A DNA stretch of 61,709 nucleotides from an uncultured Lacinutrix sp. GTDB lineage: Bacteria > Bacteroidota > Bacteroidia > Flavobacteriales > Flavobacteriaceae. This document shows positions 35,362 through 44,565 of the stretch, in pieces. A model generated the notes under the pieces. That model searched no databases. It saw only the letters and a program-made list of their open reading frames with translations, and was not told where the DNA came from. Positions within the stretch are counted from its first letter, which is position 1. Each line of letters starts with the position of its first letter. The position numbers were made by a program, and so were the translations under genes. The stretch spans positions 1-61,709 of the forward strand of contig NZ_CANMRQ010000021.1 in the NCBI RefSeq assembly GCF_947500325.1, written 5' to 3'.

Positions 35362-36048
35362 TTATGCTTTATCAAATAAAGCTTTGTGAATAAACCCAGC
35401 TACTATAGCACCTAAAATTGGAGCTACCCAGAACAACCAAGTTTGAGGTAAAAAGTCACCACCAGCAAATAGGGCTTGACTCGTTGATCTAGCAGGATTG
35501 ACAGATGTATTAGAGATAGGAATACTAATTAAATGTATTAATGTTAAGCCTAATCCAATAGCAATAGGAGCAAACCCTTTAGGAGCTCTTTCATTAGTGC
35601 TTCCTAAAATAATAAGTAAGAAAAAACCAGTTAGTAAAAATTCAGCTATAAAAACAGATAGCATTGAATAACCATCTGGTGATAGCGCGCCATACCCATT
35701 AGAAGCAAAGCCTCCAATAGTAGAGAAACCATCTTTGCCAGATACTATAATGTATAATGTTCCGGCTGCTAAAATAGCACCTACTAACTGTGCAATTATG
35801 TAACCTATTAAATCTTTTGCCGGAAATTTACCGCCAGCCCATAAACCAAAAGAGACTGCTGGATTAAAATGTCCTCCAGAAATATGTCCTACTGCATAGG
35901 CCATTGTTAGCACTGTAAGACCAAATGCTAAAGAAACGCCAACAAAACCAATTCCTAATTCTGGATATCCAGCAGCAAAAATAGCACTACCACAACCTCC
36001 AAAAACAAGCCAAAATGTTCCGAAAAATTCTGCAAATAATTTTTTCAT
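35362..36048 (-). CDS. aqpZ: Aquaporin Z
   Basis: The product has 228 residues and six membrane helices. Both NPA boxes are present ([12 protein letters not shown] and [11 protein letters not shown]), with [17 protein letters not shown] at the start. The His and the Cys-like narrow-filter pattern of water-selective AqpZ (the NTSVNPARS context) favours a water channel over a glycerol facilitator. Monocistronic; the upstream region shared with the divergent 36242 gene carries a 12-bp direct repeat. Confidence 0.95.
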   Translation of the reverse strand: MKKLFAEFFGTFWLVFGGCGSAIFAAGYPELGIGFVGVSLAFGLTVLTMAYAVGHISGGHFNPAVSFGLWAGGKFPAKDLIGYIIAQLVGAILAAGTLYIIVSGKDGFSTIGGFASNGYGALSPDGYSMLSVFIAEFLLTGFFLLIILGSTNERAPKGFAPIAIGLGLTLIHLISIPISNTSVNPARSTSQALFAGGDFLPQTWLFWVAPILGAIVAGFIHKALFDKA

Positions 36049-36143
36049 AATATGATTAATTTTAAAGTTAATGAGTATTAATTTATTAGAATAATTTGGC
36101 TAATAGGAAGAAACGCTATCTTTTATATAAAGGTTACGATTAA

Positions 36144-36193
36144 ATGCATAAAAACCTGCTGAAAAAAGCAAATAGTACATTATGCATAAAAAC
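36144..36193. repeat. 12-bp direct repeat in the aqpZ/36242 divergent region
   Basis: ATGCATAAAAAC occurs at 36144-36155 and 36182-36193. It could be a regulator half-site. There is no other support. Confidence 0.4.
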
Positions 36194-36206
36194 AATATAA
36201 AACTAT

Positions 36207-36214
36207 TATCTTTG
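36207..36214 (+). promoter_or_regulatory. -7 promoter element of the 36242 operon
   Basis: TATCTTTG fits TAnnTTTG and lies 28 bp before the GTG start. No good TTG box was seen at the expected distance. Confidence 0.5.
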
Positions 36215-36241
36215 TTGTCTTATTTATAAATACAAAATTGA

Positions 36242-36445
36242 GTGAAACTTTTATTAATCACATTAGCATTATTAGGTCTTGCAATTGCTGGAATAGCAAT
36301 TAAGATATGGGCAAAGAAAGATGGTAAATTTGCAGGTACTTGTGCTAGTCAGAATCCTATGCTAAATACAGAAGGTGAATCCTGTGGGTTTTGTGGTAAA
36401 ACACCAGATCAGTTTGAGAATTGTAACGAACCCCAACATTCATAA
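36242..36445 (+). CDS. Small membrane-anchored CxxC protein
   Basis: The product has 67 residues with a GTG start. An N-terminal hydrophobic helix (about 2-22) is followed by a short soluble part with FAGTCASQ, ESCGFCGK and ENCNEP, four Cys in all. The CGFC pair could be redox-active or metal-binding. Function is unknown. Its stop lies 6 bp before the glycosyltransferase gene, so it heads that operon. Confidence 0.8.
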   Translation: MKLLLITLALLGLAIAGIAIKIWAKKDGKFAGTCASQNPMLNTEGESCGFCGKTPDQFENCNEPQHS

Positions 36446-36451
36446 ATTAAC

Positions 36452-37564
36452 ATGATTGTACTTGATGTGGTTTTCTACAGCTTCGTAGCTGTAGTTTGTA
36501 TTCAAGTTATATTCTATGGATCTTTATTTGGTAGTTTTGCTTTTAAAGCCTCCAAAAATAATACGCCAGTAAATGTTCCAATTTCTATTATAGTTTGTGC
36601 TAAAAATGAATCTGAAAATTTAAAACAGTTTATACCTTCTATACTTAATCAAAAGTATTCTAAGTTTGAAGTTGTCTTGATTAATGATGCTTCCTATGAT
36701 AATACATTAGAAGTAATGGAAGCTTTTGCAAATGAACATAGCAATATAAAAATTGTAAATGTTAAAAATGTAGAATCATTTTGGGCAAATAAAAAATATG
36801 CTCTTACTCTAGGCATTAAGGCTGCTAGCCATGATTTTTTGTTGTTTACTGATGCAGATTGTGAACCTGTATCGCCTAATTGGATAACAGAAATGACTTC
36901 TTGTTTTTCAGAAGAAAAAACAATAGTTTTAGGTTACGGAGCTTATAATAAAATTAAAAACTCATTACTTAATAAATTAGTGAGGTATGAAACGCTTTTA
37001 ACAGCAATACAATACTTTTCGTTTGCTAAATTAGGAATTCCATTTATGGGAGTAGGAAGAAATTTAGCATACAAACGTGACGAATTCTTTAAAACAAATG
37101 GGTTTATAAACCATATAGATATTCGTTCTGGAGATGATGATTTATTTATAAATGAAGCGGCTAATTCAATAAACACTAGTATCTGTTTTTCAAAAGATAG
37201 TTTTACAACATCAAACCCAAAAACGTCATTTAAAGATTGGTTTCGCCAAAAGCGACGTCATGTCTCAACAGCAAACCGTTACAAGTTTAAGCATAAAGCA
37301 TTATTAGCATTGTTTTATACGACTCAATTACTATTTTGGGCGTTTTCTATTGTGCTTTTAATAACTATGTTTTATTGGAAATTTGTTATAGGACTCATAA
37401 TTGTTCGCTTTATTATTCAGTTTTTAGTTTTTGGTTTTTCGGCAAAAAAATTAGATGAAATGGATGTTATTTTTATACTTCCTTTTCTCGAATTGTTTTT
37501 AATTGGTTTTCAATTAACTATATTTATAACTAATCTTATATCTAAACCTAATCATTGGAAATAA
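36452..37564 (+). CDS. Family 2 glycosyltransferase, membrane-bound
   Basis: The product has 370 residues. An N-terminal membrane helix is followed by a GT-A fold (ISIIVCAKNESENL, VLINDASYDNT, FLLFTDADCEP), the RQKRRH motif of processive or polyprenyl-type GT2 enzymes (FRQKRRHVSTANRY), and three C-terminal membrane helices. The acceptor is unknown. The last 10 bp overlap the TTG start of the next sigma factor gene. Confidence 0.92.
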   Translation: MIVLDVVFYSFVAVVCIQVIFYGSLFGSFAFKASKNNTPVNVPISIIVCAKNESENLKQFIPSILNQKYSKFEVVLINDASYDNTLEVMEAFANEHSNIKIVNVKNVESFWANKKYALTLGIKAASHDFLLFTDADCEPVSPNWITEMTSCFSEEKTIVLGYGAYNKIKNSLLNKLVRYETLLTAIQYFSFAKLGIPFMGVGRNLAYKRDEFFKTNGFINHIDIRSGDDDLFINEAANSINTSICFSKDSFTTSNPKTSFKDWFRQKRRHVSTANRYKFKHKALLALFYTTQLLFWAFSIVLLITMFYWKFVIGLIIVRFIIQFLVFGFSAKKLDEMDVIFILPFLELFLIGFQLTIFITNLISKPNHWK

Positions 37565-38100
37565 AAGAAGCTATTGCAAAAGCAAAAGAAAACAATCAAA
37601 AAGCATTTAATTTTTTATTAGATGAGTTTTGGGATTATGTGTATGGTTACCAGTTAAAACGTATTGAAAATGAGAATGATGCTGAAGATATTACCATTCA
37701 GACTTTTTCAAAGGCTTTTGATAAAATAAAAACATACAATAGTAAATATGCCTTTAAAACATGGTTAATTACTATTTCTAAAAATATTCATATAGATCTA
37801 CTTCGAAAAGAGAAAAGTTCAATAAATTCTAGAATTACAGATCATGAGGATGATAAGATTTATCGTGTTTTAGATGATTCTCCAACACCAGAAGATAAAT
37901 TAATCACAGAGCAAAATTTAGCCAAGTTACTTCGCGACATTAAAAAATTGAAGCCTCATTATCAAGAGGTTATTAATCTGCGTTATTTTCAAGAATTAAG
38001 CTATGCCGAAATAAGTGAAGAGTTAGAAGAACCTATGAATAATGTAAAAGTAAAATTACTTCGAGCTAAAAAACTATTAGCTGCAATTATTAAAAAGTAA
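37555..38100 (+). CDS. ECF-type RNA polymerase sigma-70 factor (third)
   Basis: The product has 181 residues with a TTG start at 37555 inside the glycosyltransferase gene. Region 2 has DAEDITIQTFSKAFDKI and FKTWLITISKNIHIDLLR, and region 4 has HYQEVINLRYFQELSYAEISEELEEPMNNVKVKLLRAKKLL. No anti-sigma gene is adjacent: it is wedged between the glycosyltransferase and the Nramp-like transporter, with overlaps on both sides, which points to translational coupling. Confidence 0.93.
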   Translation: MEIKEAIAKAKENNQKAFNFLLDEFWDYVYGYQLKRIENENDAEDITIQTFSKAFDKIKTYNSKYAFKTWLITISKNIHIDLLRKEKSSINSRITDHEDDKIYRVLDDSPTPEDKLITEQNLAKLLRDIKKLKPHYQEVINLRYFQELSYAEISEELEEPMNNVKVKLLRAKKLLAAIIKK

Positions 38101-39311
38101 TGATTTCAATAAAAAAACTTGGTCCAGGTTTATTATTTGCTGGTGCAGCTATTGGTGTCTCACATCTAGTGCAATCTACAAGAGCTGGAGCAGATTTTGG
38201 TTTAGGTTTACTTTGGGCTTTATTACTTGTAAACTTATTTAAGTATCCTTTTTTTCAATTTGGCCCTCGGTATGCCTCTGCTACTGGAGAAAGTCTTTTA
38301 GAGGGTTATAAAAAATTAGGGAAAGGTGTATTAGTTGCATACTTCATTATAACATTTGCAACTATGTTTACTATACAAACAGCAGTTACTATTGTAACCG
38401 CAGGATTGGCATCATCGTTATTTGGCGATTTTGTAAGTGTTGAGGTGTGGACGATTATAATTCTTGTTATTTGTCTATCTATTTTATTTATTGGTAAGTA
38501 TAAAATATTAGATAAACTCATTAAAATTATAATTATAACACTTACTATTAGCACTATTGTAGCAGTTGTTTTTGCTTTGTTTAAAACAAATAATGAACTA
38601 TCATTTATTCAGGTTTTGCCAAAAGGAAGTATAGAAATAGGTTTTCTTATAGCATTCATGGGATGGATGCCAGCACCGTTAGATATTTCGGTTTGGCACT
38701 CCTTATGGGCTATTGAGAAAAAGAAAGATGAAACAGAGTTTACTCCAAAATCGGCATTATTAGACTTTAATATTGGGTATGTTGGAACTATTGTTTTAGG
38801 AATAGGTTTTGTATTGTTGGGTTTTTTAGTAATGTACAATAGTGGTGAAGCATTTAGTGGGAAAGCTGGTGTTTTTTCTAATCAATTAATAACAATGTAT
38901 ACTAAAAGTTTAGGTAATTGGTCATATGTAATTATAGGTGTTGCTGCTTTTACTACTATGTTTAGCACTACATTAACTACACTTGATGCATCACCGAGAG
39001 CAATGCATAAAACAGCAGAATTATTATTAAATAAAAAACAGAAATCCGGATATCTGTTTTGGATCTCACTTCTAGCTATTGGTACTATCTTTATTTTTTT
39101 CTTTTTTGCTTCAGAAATGGGTAAGCTTATTAAAATCGCTACAATTTTATCTTTTTTAACAGCTCCATTTTATGCCATTATTAATTATGCTCTAATTAGT
39201 GGGAAACATACACCAAAAGAATGGCGTCCATCTAAAAAACTACATTTTTTAAGTGTTTCTGGAATTTTATTTTTAATAGGTTTTAGTATTTGGTTCCTCA
39301 CTACTTTATAG
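38100..39311 (+). CDS. Nramp-related transporter without canonical metal-binding motifs
   Basis: The product has 403 residues and about 11 membrane helices. The Nramp/MntH fold is recognisable (GPGLLFAGAAIGVSHLVQSTRAG, FKYPFFQFGPRYASATGESL, TTLDASPRAM). In TM1 the canonical DPGN metal-binding motif is replaced by AIGVSH, and in TM6 the MPH motif by MPAPLD, so manganese/iron transport cannot be assumed. The ATG overlaps the sigma factor stop (TAATG), so the two are coupled. Confidence 0.85.
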   Translation: MISIKKLGPGLLFAGAAIGVSHLVQSTRAGADFGLGLLWALLLVNLFKYPFFQFGPRYASATGESLLEGYKKLGKGVLVAYFIITFATMFTIQTAVTIVTAGLASSLFGDFVSVEVWTIIILVICLSILFIGKYKILDKLIKIIIITLTISTIVAVVFALFKTNNELSFIQVLPKGSIEIGFLIAFMGWMPAPLDISVWHSLWAIEKKKDETEFTPKSALLDFNIGYVGTIVLGIGFVLLGFLVMYNSGEAFSGKAGVFSNQLITMYTKSLGNWSYVIIGVAAFTTMFSTTLTTLDASPRAMHKTAELLLNKKQKSGYLFWISLLAIGTIFIFFFFASEMGKLIKIATILSFLTAPFYAIINYALISGKHTPKEWRPSKKLHFLSVSGILFLIGFSIWFLTTL

Positions 39312-39320
39312 AATACTTCG

Positions 39321-39328
39321 TATCTTTG
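39321..39328 (+). promoter_or_regulatory. -7 promoter element of the lipA-gap unit
   Basis: TATCTTTG fits TAnnTTTG, 20 bp before the lipA ATG. The nearest TTG upstream is 28 bp away, longer than usual. Confidence 0.45.
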
Positions 39329-39347
39329 TTTTCGAAATTTTGCATTT

Positions 39348-40229
39348 ATGAAAAGTGAAACAGGATCAGTAATTTTACCAGGAGAAAGACAGCCAAAACC
39401 AAAATGGTTACGTGTTAAATTGCCTACAGGTAAAAAGTATACAGAGCTTCGTGGTTTAGTAGATAAATATAAATTAAATACAATTTGTACATCAGGAAGC
39501 TGCCCAAATATGGGAGAATGTTGGGGAGAAGGCACTGCTACTTTTATGATATTGGGAAACGTTTGTACACGTTCTTGTGGATTTTGTGGCGTTAAAACAG
39601 GAAGGCCAGAAACTGTAGATTGGGATGAGCCAGAAAAAGTAGCACGTTCTATAAAAATAATGTCAATAAAACATGCTGTTTTAACTAGTGTAGATCGTGA
39701 TGATTTAAAAGATATGGGAAGTATTATGTGGGCAGAAACTGTAAAGGCTGTTCGACGTATGAATCCAGAAACAACCTTAGAAACCCTAATCCCAGATTTT
39801 CAAGGAATAGAGAAACATATAGATAGAATAATAGAAGTAGCTCCAGAAGTCGTGTCACATAATATCGAAACTGTAAAACGGTTAACTAGAGAAGTTCGTA
39901 TTCAAGCTAAATATGAGCGAAGTTTAGGTGTTTTAAAATATTTAAAACAACAAGGACAACGTAGAACTAAATCGGGTATTATGCTAGGTTTAGGAGAAAC
40001 GCGGGAAGAAGTTATTGCTACACTTCATGATCTAAGAGAAAATGATGTAGATGTAGTTACAATTGGTCAATATTTACAACCAAGTAAGAAGCATTTACCA
40101 GTAAAACAGTTTATCATGCCAGATCAATTTAATGAATATCAAGAGATTGGTTTAGAATTAGGCTTTCGTCATGTAGAAAGTAGTGCGTTAGTACGTTCGT
40201 CTTATAAGGCTCAAAAACATATTAATTAA
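39348..40229 (+). CDS. lipA: Lipoyl synthase
   Basis: The product has 293 residues. It is a radical SAM enzyme with the CTRSCGFC cluster motif and the auxiliary-cluster Cys motif [12 protein letters not shown], plus [19 protein letters not shown] and a C-terminal LVRSSYKA containing the family's conserved Ser. It inserts sulfur into octanoyl groups on lipoyl domains. Its stop overlaps the start of the GAPDH gene. Confidence 0.98.
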   Translation: MKSETGSVILPGERQPKPKWLRVKLPTGKKYTELRGLVDKYKLNTICTSGSCPNMGECWGEGTATFMILGNVCTRSCGFCGVKTGRPETVDWDEPEKVARSIKIMSIKHAVLTSVDRDDLKDMGSIMWAETVKAVRRMNPETTLETLIPDFQGIEKHIDRIIEVAPEVVSHNIETVKRLTREVRIQAKYERSLGVLKYLKQQGQRRTKSGIMLGLGETREEVIATLHDLRENDVDVVTIGQYLQPSKKHLPVKQFIMPDQFNEYQEIGLELGFRHVESSALVRSSYKAQKHIN

Positions 40230-41236
40230 TGATTACTATTGCTATTAATGGCTTTGGTCGTATTGGGAGACGCGTTTTTAGGTTACTTCAAGATTATGAA
40301 AATATTAAAGTTGTTGCAATTAATGATTTAGCAGATGCTAGGACATTAAGCCATTTACTTAAATATGATAGTATTCATGGCGTTTTTAAAGCTGAAATCT
40401 CTCATAGTTCTAATGGTATTTCAGTTAACGGAAATGAAACTATATTATTGAATGAAAAGCACCCAAAAACTATAGATTGGAAACCCTATAATCCAGATTT
40501 TGTTATTGAGGCTACGGGAAAATTTAAAACTTCTAAAGCATTAGAATATCATATAGAAAATGGAGCAAAACGGGTTATTTTAAGTGTTCCACCTATTGAA
40601 GACGATATAAAAACAATAGTTTTAGGAACTAATGAACATATTTTAGACGGTACAGAAACAATAGTTTCCAATGCATCATGTACTACTAATAATGCAGCAC
40701 CAATGATTGCTATTATTAATGAGTTGTGCGGTATAAATCAAGCATATATTACAACAATTCATTCGTATACAACAGATCAAAGTTTGCATGATCAACCGCA
40801 TCGCGACTTAAGACGTGCACGTGCAGCTGGACAATCTATAGTGCCAACAACTACAGGTGCAGCAAAAGCGTTAACTAAGATTTTTCCTGATCTTGCCGAG
40901 GTTATAGGTGGTTGTGGTATTCGTGTTCCAGTGCCAAATGGCTCTCTAACGGATATTACCTTCAATGTTAAAAAAACAGTTTCAATTGAAGTTATAAATC
41001 AAGCATTTAAAAAAGCATCAGAAGAAAAATATAAAGATGTTTTAGAATATACAGAAGATCCAATTGTGTCAATAGATATAGTGGGGAATCCACATTCTTG
41101 TATTTTCGATTCTCAAATGACTTCCGTAATAGGTAACATGGTAAAGATTATTGGTTGGTACGATAATGAAACAGGTTACTCTAATAGAATTATTGACTTA
41201 ATATTCAATTTGAACGAAAAAAAAAGACCTTTATAG
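40229..41236 (+). CDS. gap: Type I glyceraldehyde-3-phosphate dehydrogenase
   Basis: The product has 335 residues. The Rossmann motif NGFGRIGRR with Asp in INDLAD indicates NAD preference. The catalytic Cys lies in SNASCTTNNAAP and the phosphate-binding loop in TTGAAKA, with a C-terminal WYDNETGYSNR. Its start overlaps the lipA stop (TAATGA). It could be one of two GAPDH paralogs often found in flavobacteria; which one runs in the glycolytic direction cannot be told. Confidence 0.96.
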   Translation: MITIAINGFGRIGRRVFRLLQDYENIKVVAINDLADARTLSHLLKYDSIHGVFKAEISHSSNGISVNGNETILLNEKHPKTIDWKPYNPDFVIEATGKFKTSKALEYHIENGAKRVILSVPPIEDDIKTIVLGTNEHILDGTETIVSNASCTTNNAAPMIAIINELCGINQAYITTIHSYTTDQSLHDQPHRDLRRARAAGQSIVPTTTGAAKALTKIFPDLAEVIGGCGIRVPVPNGSLTDITFNVKKTVSIEVINQAFKKASEEKYKDVLEYTEDPIVSIDIVGNPHSCIFDSQMTSVIGNMVKIIGWYDNETGYSNRIIDLIFNLNEKKRPL

Positions 41237-41274
41237 GATAAATAGTTATATTTGAGTAATAAATATAAAAACTA

Positions 41275-43497
41275 ATGTCCCTTATCAATAAGATATTTTG
41301 TGCTATTGTATTGTTGTTAAGCTTATCAATACATTCTCAAGACTTAACAGATAAAGAAATTGAATCACTTCAAACTAGTATTGATGCTAGTTTGTCTAGT
41401 GCGCAAAATAGCATTAATAATCACCAATATTTTAAGGCAAAACAATATTTAGACTTAGCATTAGAAGACGCCAATACTATTGATAATAAAAAGAGTTTAG
41501 GTCTTGTATATTCTAAATTAGGTAAAGTAAACTATGTTTTAGAAGCGCCAAATGAAGCTATTAAAATGCTAATTAAAGCGAGTGAACTACAACGTTTTGC
41601 TAAAGACGATATTAATATAGCAGAAACATATAAAACACTGGGAGACGTTTATATGTATAATAAAGAATATGTTAAAGCTTTAGATTATTACATTTCTGCA
41701 GAAACATACTTTAAGCAAGAAGATTTACATAATTACGAAACAGAATCTGTGCTTAAAAAAGGAAAGGCGCTTTTGGCTAAAGGCGATATAAGAAAAGCAA
41801 TTGGTGTTTTTGAAAAAGCTATAGATATGGCTAAACAATACCAATTAGATAAGATCTCTAGTGCAGCACTTTTTTCTTTAGCAGAAGCTCAATTAAAACA
41901 AGGTGCCAATGTTAAAGACGCATTAAAAAATGCAACTAATGGCTTTCAAATTGCTAAAGAAAATAATTTTTCAGATATCTTAAATGAAGGATATTTAATA
42001 CTAAGCAATCTATATGAAAAGGATAATAATTTAAAATTATCTAATCTGTATTTAAAAGCACATATGAAATTGTCTGATTCTTTACTACAGGTAAAGAGAG
42101 CTTATATTACTTTTGGACAAAATCAGTTTTTAATTGCAAATCAAACAGAATTTCAAAATCAAGGAAAAGCAAATCTTGAAGAAGAAGCCAAAACAAATAA
42201 TACTTTCGATCAGTTAACAACGATACTAAGTATTGCTTTAATTACAATTTTATCTTTACTAACACTATCATTATATAAAAACAATAATATTAGATTAAAA
42301 TCTAATAATATTCTTCATAAAAAAAATAGTGAGCTAATAGTAGCAATGGAAAAAGCAGAATTAGCTTCAAGAACTAAAGCAAATTTCTTATCAACAGTTA
42401 CTCATGAATTAAGAACGCCTCTATATGCTGTTACAGGATTAACCAATATGTTATTAGATGAGGATCCTAAACCAGAGCAAGTACAGCACTTAAAATCACT
42501 TAAGTTCTCAGGAGATTATTTATTAACTTTTATTAATGATATACTTCAAATTAATAAAATTGAAGCGAATAAAGTTGATATAGAACCAGAGGTATTTAAT
42601 TTAAGAAAGAAAATAGCTAATGTTATATCTGCTCTAAATAATTCGGCATTAGATAATAATATTAAGTTGCATTTAGAGTATGATGAAGAACTGCCTTTAA
42701 ACTATAATGCAGATCAACTTAAAATATCTCAAATTTTAATAAACTTAATAGGTAACTCTATTAAGTTTACAAAAGATGGAGATATCTGGGTGCGTACAAA
42801 AAAGATAAATGAAAAAAATGGAGTATATAATATTCTTTTCGAAGTAGAAGATAATGGTATTGGTATAAGTAAAGAAAAACAAGAGCACATGTTCGAAAGT
42901 TTTTCTCAAGGCTCTATACAAATTAACAGAAAATATGGAGGAACAGGTTTAGGTCTGTCTATTGTAAAAGGCTTAATAGATATTTTAAAAGGAAAGATCT
43001 ACTTAAAAAGTGAATTAGGAAAAGGAACCACTTTTTTCTTTGAGTTGCCTATGAAATATACAGAAGAAGTAATTAAAGAAAAAGATGTTAATTACTTTAA
43101 AGATGTGGCTGAAGTTGAATTAAACAATGTTAAAATCTTAGTAGTTGAAGACAATAAAATCAACCAAATGATTACTAAAAAGATTTTAAATAAAATGAAA
43201 CTTAATTGTGAGGTTGTAGATAATGGAGAAGCAGCAGTCGATAAAGTGAAAAACAATGTATATGATGTTGTTTTAATGGATATTCATATGCCAGGAATAA
43301 GTGGGATTGAAGCTACAAAGTTAATTAGAGCATTTAATAAAGATTTAACTATTTTTGCTTTAACAGCAGTAACTATAGAAGATAAGATGAAAGAGTTTGA
43401 TGATGCTGGTTTTACTGATATTATTTCAAAACCATTCAAACAAGAGGATTTTGAAAAGAAATTATTTGAAGCACTTATTACAAATCAAAACGCTTAA
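41275..43497 (+). CDS. Hybrid histidine kinase with TPR sensor and receiver domain
   Basis: The product has 740 residues. A signal peptide (to about SIHSQ) is followed by periplasmic TPR repeats (about 25-280), a membrane helix (about 315-335), a HisKA domain with VTHELRTPLYAV (His377), an HATPase domain (EDNGIGIS, GGTGLGLSIVKGL) and a C-terminal receiver with VVEDNKINQ and Asp669 in LMDIHMPG. It is a typical Bacteroidota hybrid sensor. No output regulator is adjacent. A -7-like box TATATTTG (41247-41254) precedes it. Its 3' end overlaps lpxK by 4 bp in convergent orientation. Confidence 0.94.
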   Translation: MSLINKIFCAIVLLLSLSIHSQDLTDKEIESLQTSIDASLSSAQNSINNHQYFKAKQYLDLALEDANTIDNKKSLGLVYSKLGKVNYVLEAPNEAIKMLIKASELQRFAKDDINIAETYKTLGDVYMYNKEYVKALDYYISAETYFKQEDLHNYETESVLKKGKALLAKGDIRKAIGVFEKAIDMAKQYQLDKISSAALFSLAEAQLKQGANVKDALKNATNGFQIAKENNFSDILNEGYLILSNLYEKDNNLKLSNLYLKAHMKLSDSLLQVKRAYITFGQNQFLIANQTEFQNQGKANLEEEAKTNNTFDQLTTILSIALITILSLLTLSLYKNNNIRLKSNNILHKKNSELIVAMEKAELASRTKANFLSTVTHELRTPLYAVTGLTNMLLDEDPKPEQVQHLKSLKFSGDYLLTFINDILQINKIEANKVDIEPEVFNLRKKIANVISALNNSALDNNIKLHLEYDEELPLNYNADQLKISQILINLIGNSIKFTKDGDIWVRTKKINEKNGVYNILFEVEDNGIGISKEKQEHMFESFSQGSIQINRKYGGTGLGLSIVKGLIDILKGKIYLKSELGKGTTFFFELPMKYTEEVIKEKDVNYFKDVAEVELNNVKILVVEDNKINQMITKKILNKMKLNCEVVDNGEAAVDKVKNNVYDVVLMDIHMPGISGIEATKLIRAFNKDLTIFALTAVTIEDKMKEFDDAGFTDIISKPFKQEDFEKKLFEALITNQNA

Positions 43498-44498
43498 GAA
43501 CTAGCGAAATCTAGTATAACCTTATTAAACGCTTCAGGTCTATCTATAGTAGATTCGATTGGTAAATAATATAATTTGCTATTTAACGCGGTTATATTTT
43601 TTAATCGCATATAATCTTTTTCAGTAGTAATTATCAATTCCTCTTTAGAGATCATTTCAATATCTTTTGTTGAAAACTCATGATGATCTTTAAATTCTAA
43701 ATGATTAAACTTAAGATTTTTAGACTCAAGAAAATTAACTAATGGCTTGGCGTTAGCTATACCAGTTACTAAAGTGAAATTAGATAGCGATACTATAGGT
43801 TTGCTTTCGTTTGAATTATTTACATTGTTACTATAAGCAATCGAGCTAAAAAACACTTGCTGATGTGCTTTTGGTTTAATACGCTTTGTTATATCTAATT
43901 TTTCGTTATCGGTAATAGTATCTGGACATTTTGTAATGACAATAATATGTGCGCGTTTTGAACCATTACGAGGTTCTCGTAAATTACCTGTAGGTAAAAC
44001 AATATCGTTATAAAAAGGCTGGTTATAAGTGGATAATAATATATTTAGCCCAGCAGTTACTTTCCTGTGTTGATAAGCGTCATCCAAAAGGATGATTTCT
44101 GGTTGATTTTTAGAATTTTGCAATGTTGCAATACCATGTTGCCTGTTTTCATCTACAGAAACTTGAATCGTTTCATTAAATTTATGATAAAATTGATACG
44201 GCTCGTCACCTATATCTTTTGCAGTTATAGAATTATTAGCTAATACATAACCTTTAGTATTTCTTCCATAACCGCGACTTAATGTGGCTATTTTGTAATG
44301 GTCTTTTAATAATCTAATTAAATATTCTACCATTGGTGTTTTTCCTGTACCACCAGCACTTAAATTACCAACACAAATTATAGGGAAATTATAAGATTTA
44401 GATTTTTTTATACCAGTATCATAAAATGTATTACGAAGCCATGTAACTATATAGTAAACAGGAACAATAGGAAATAATAAGATTCTAATTAATTTCAT
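43494..44498 (-). CDS. lpxK: Tetraacyldisaccharide 4'-kinase
   Basis: The product has 334 residues. An N-terminal membrane-associated helix is followed by a P-loop CVGNLSAGGTGKTPMVEYL, the LSRGYGRN motif, LLDDAYQHRK, and ITTEKDYMRL near the C-terminus, all LpxK hallmarks. It phosphorylates the lipid A disaccharide at the inner membrane, so the organism makes lipid A. Confidence 0.96.
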   Translation of the reverse strand: MKLIRILLFPIVPVYYIVTWLRNTFYDTGIKKSKSYNFPIICVGNLSAGGTGKTPMVEYLIRLLKDHYKIATLSRGYGRNTKGYVLANNSITAKDIGDEPYQFYHKFNETIQVSVDENRQHGIATLQNSKNQPEIILLDDAYQHRKVTAGLNILLSTYNQPFYNDIVLPTGNLREPRNGSKRAHIIVITKCPDTITDNEKLDITKRIKPKAHQQVFFSSIAYSNNVNNSNESKPIVSLSNFTLVTGIANAKPLVNFLESKNLKFNHLEFKDHHEFSTKDIEMISKEELIITTEKDYMRLKNITALNSKLYYLPIESTIDRPEAFNKVILDFASS

Positions 44499-44532
44499 TA
44501 ATGATGTTTCGACAAGACGAAAGTAAAAATTT

Positions 44533-44540
44533 TATATTTG
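44533..44540 (+). promoter_or_regulatory. -7 promoter element of the Nif3-like gene
   Basis: TATATTTG fits TAnnTTTG, 25 bp before the ATG. No convincing TTG box was seen. Confidence 0.4.
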
Positions 44541-44565
44541 TTAAAGATAAAATCCTAATAAATAT

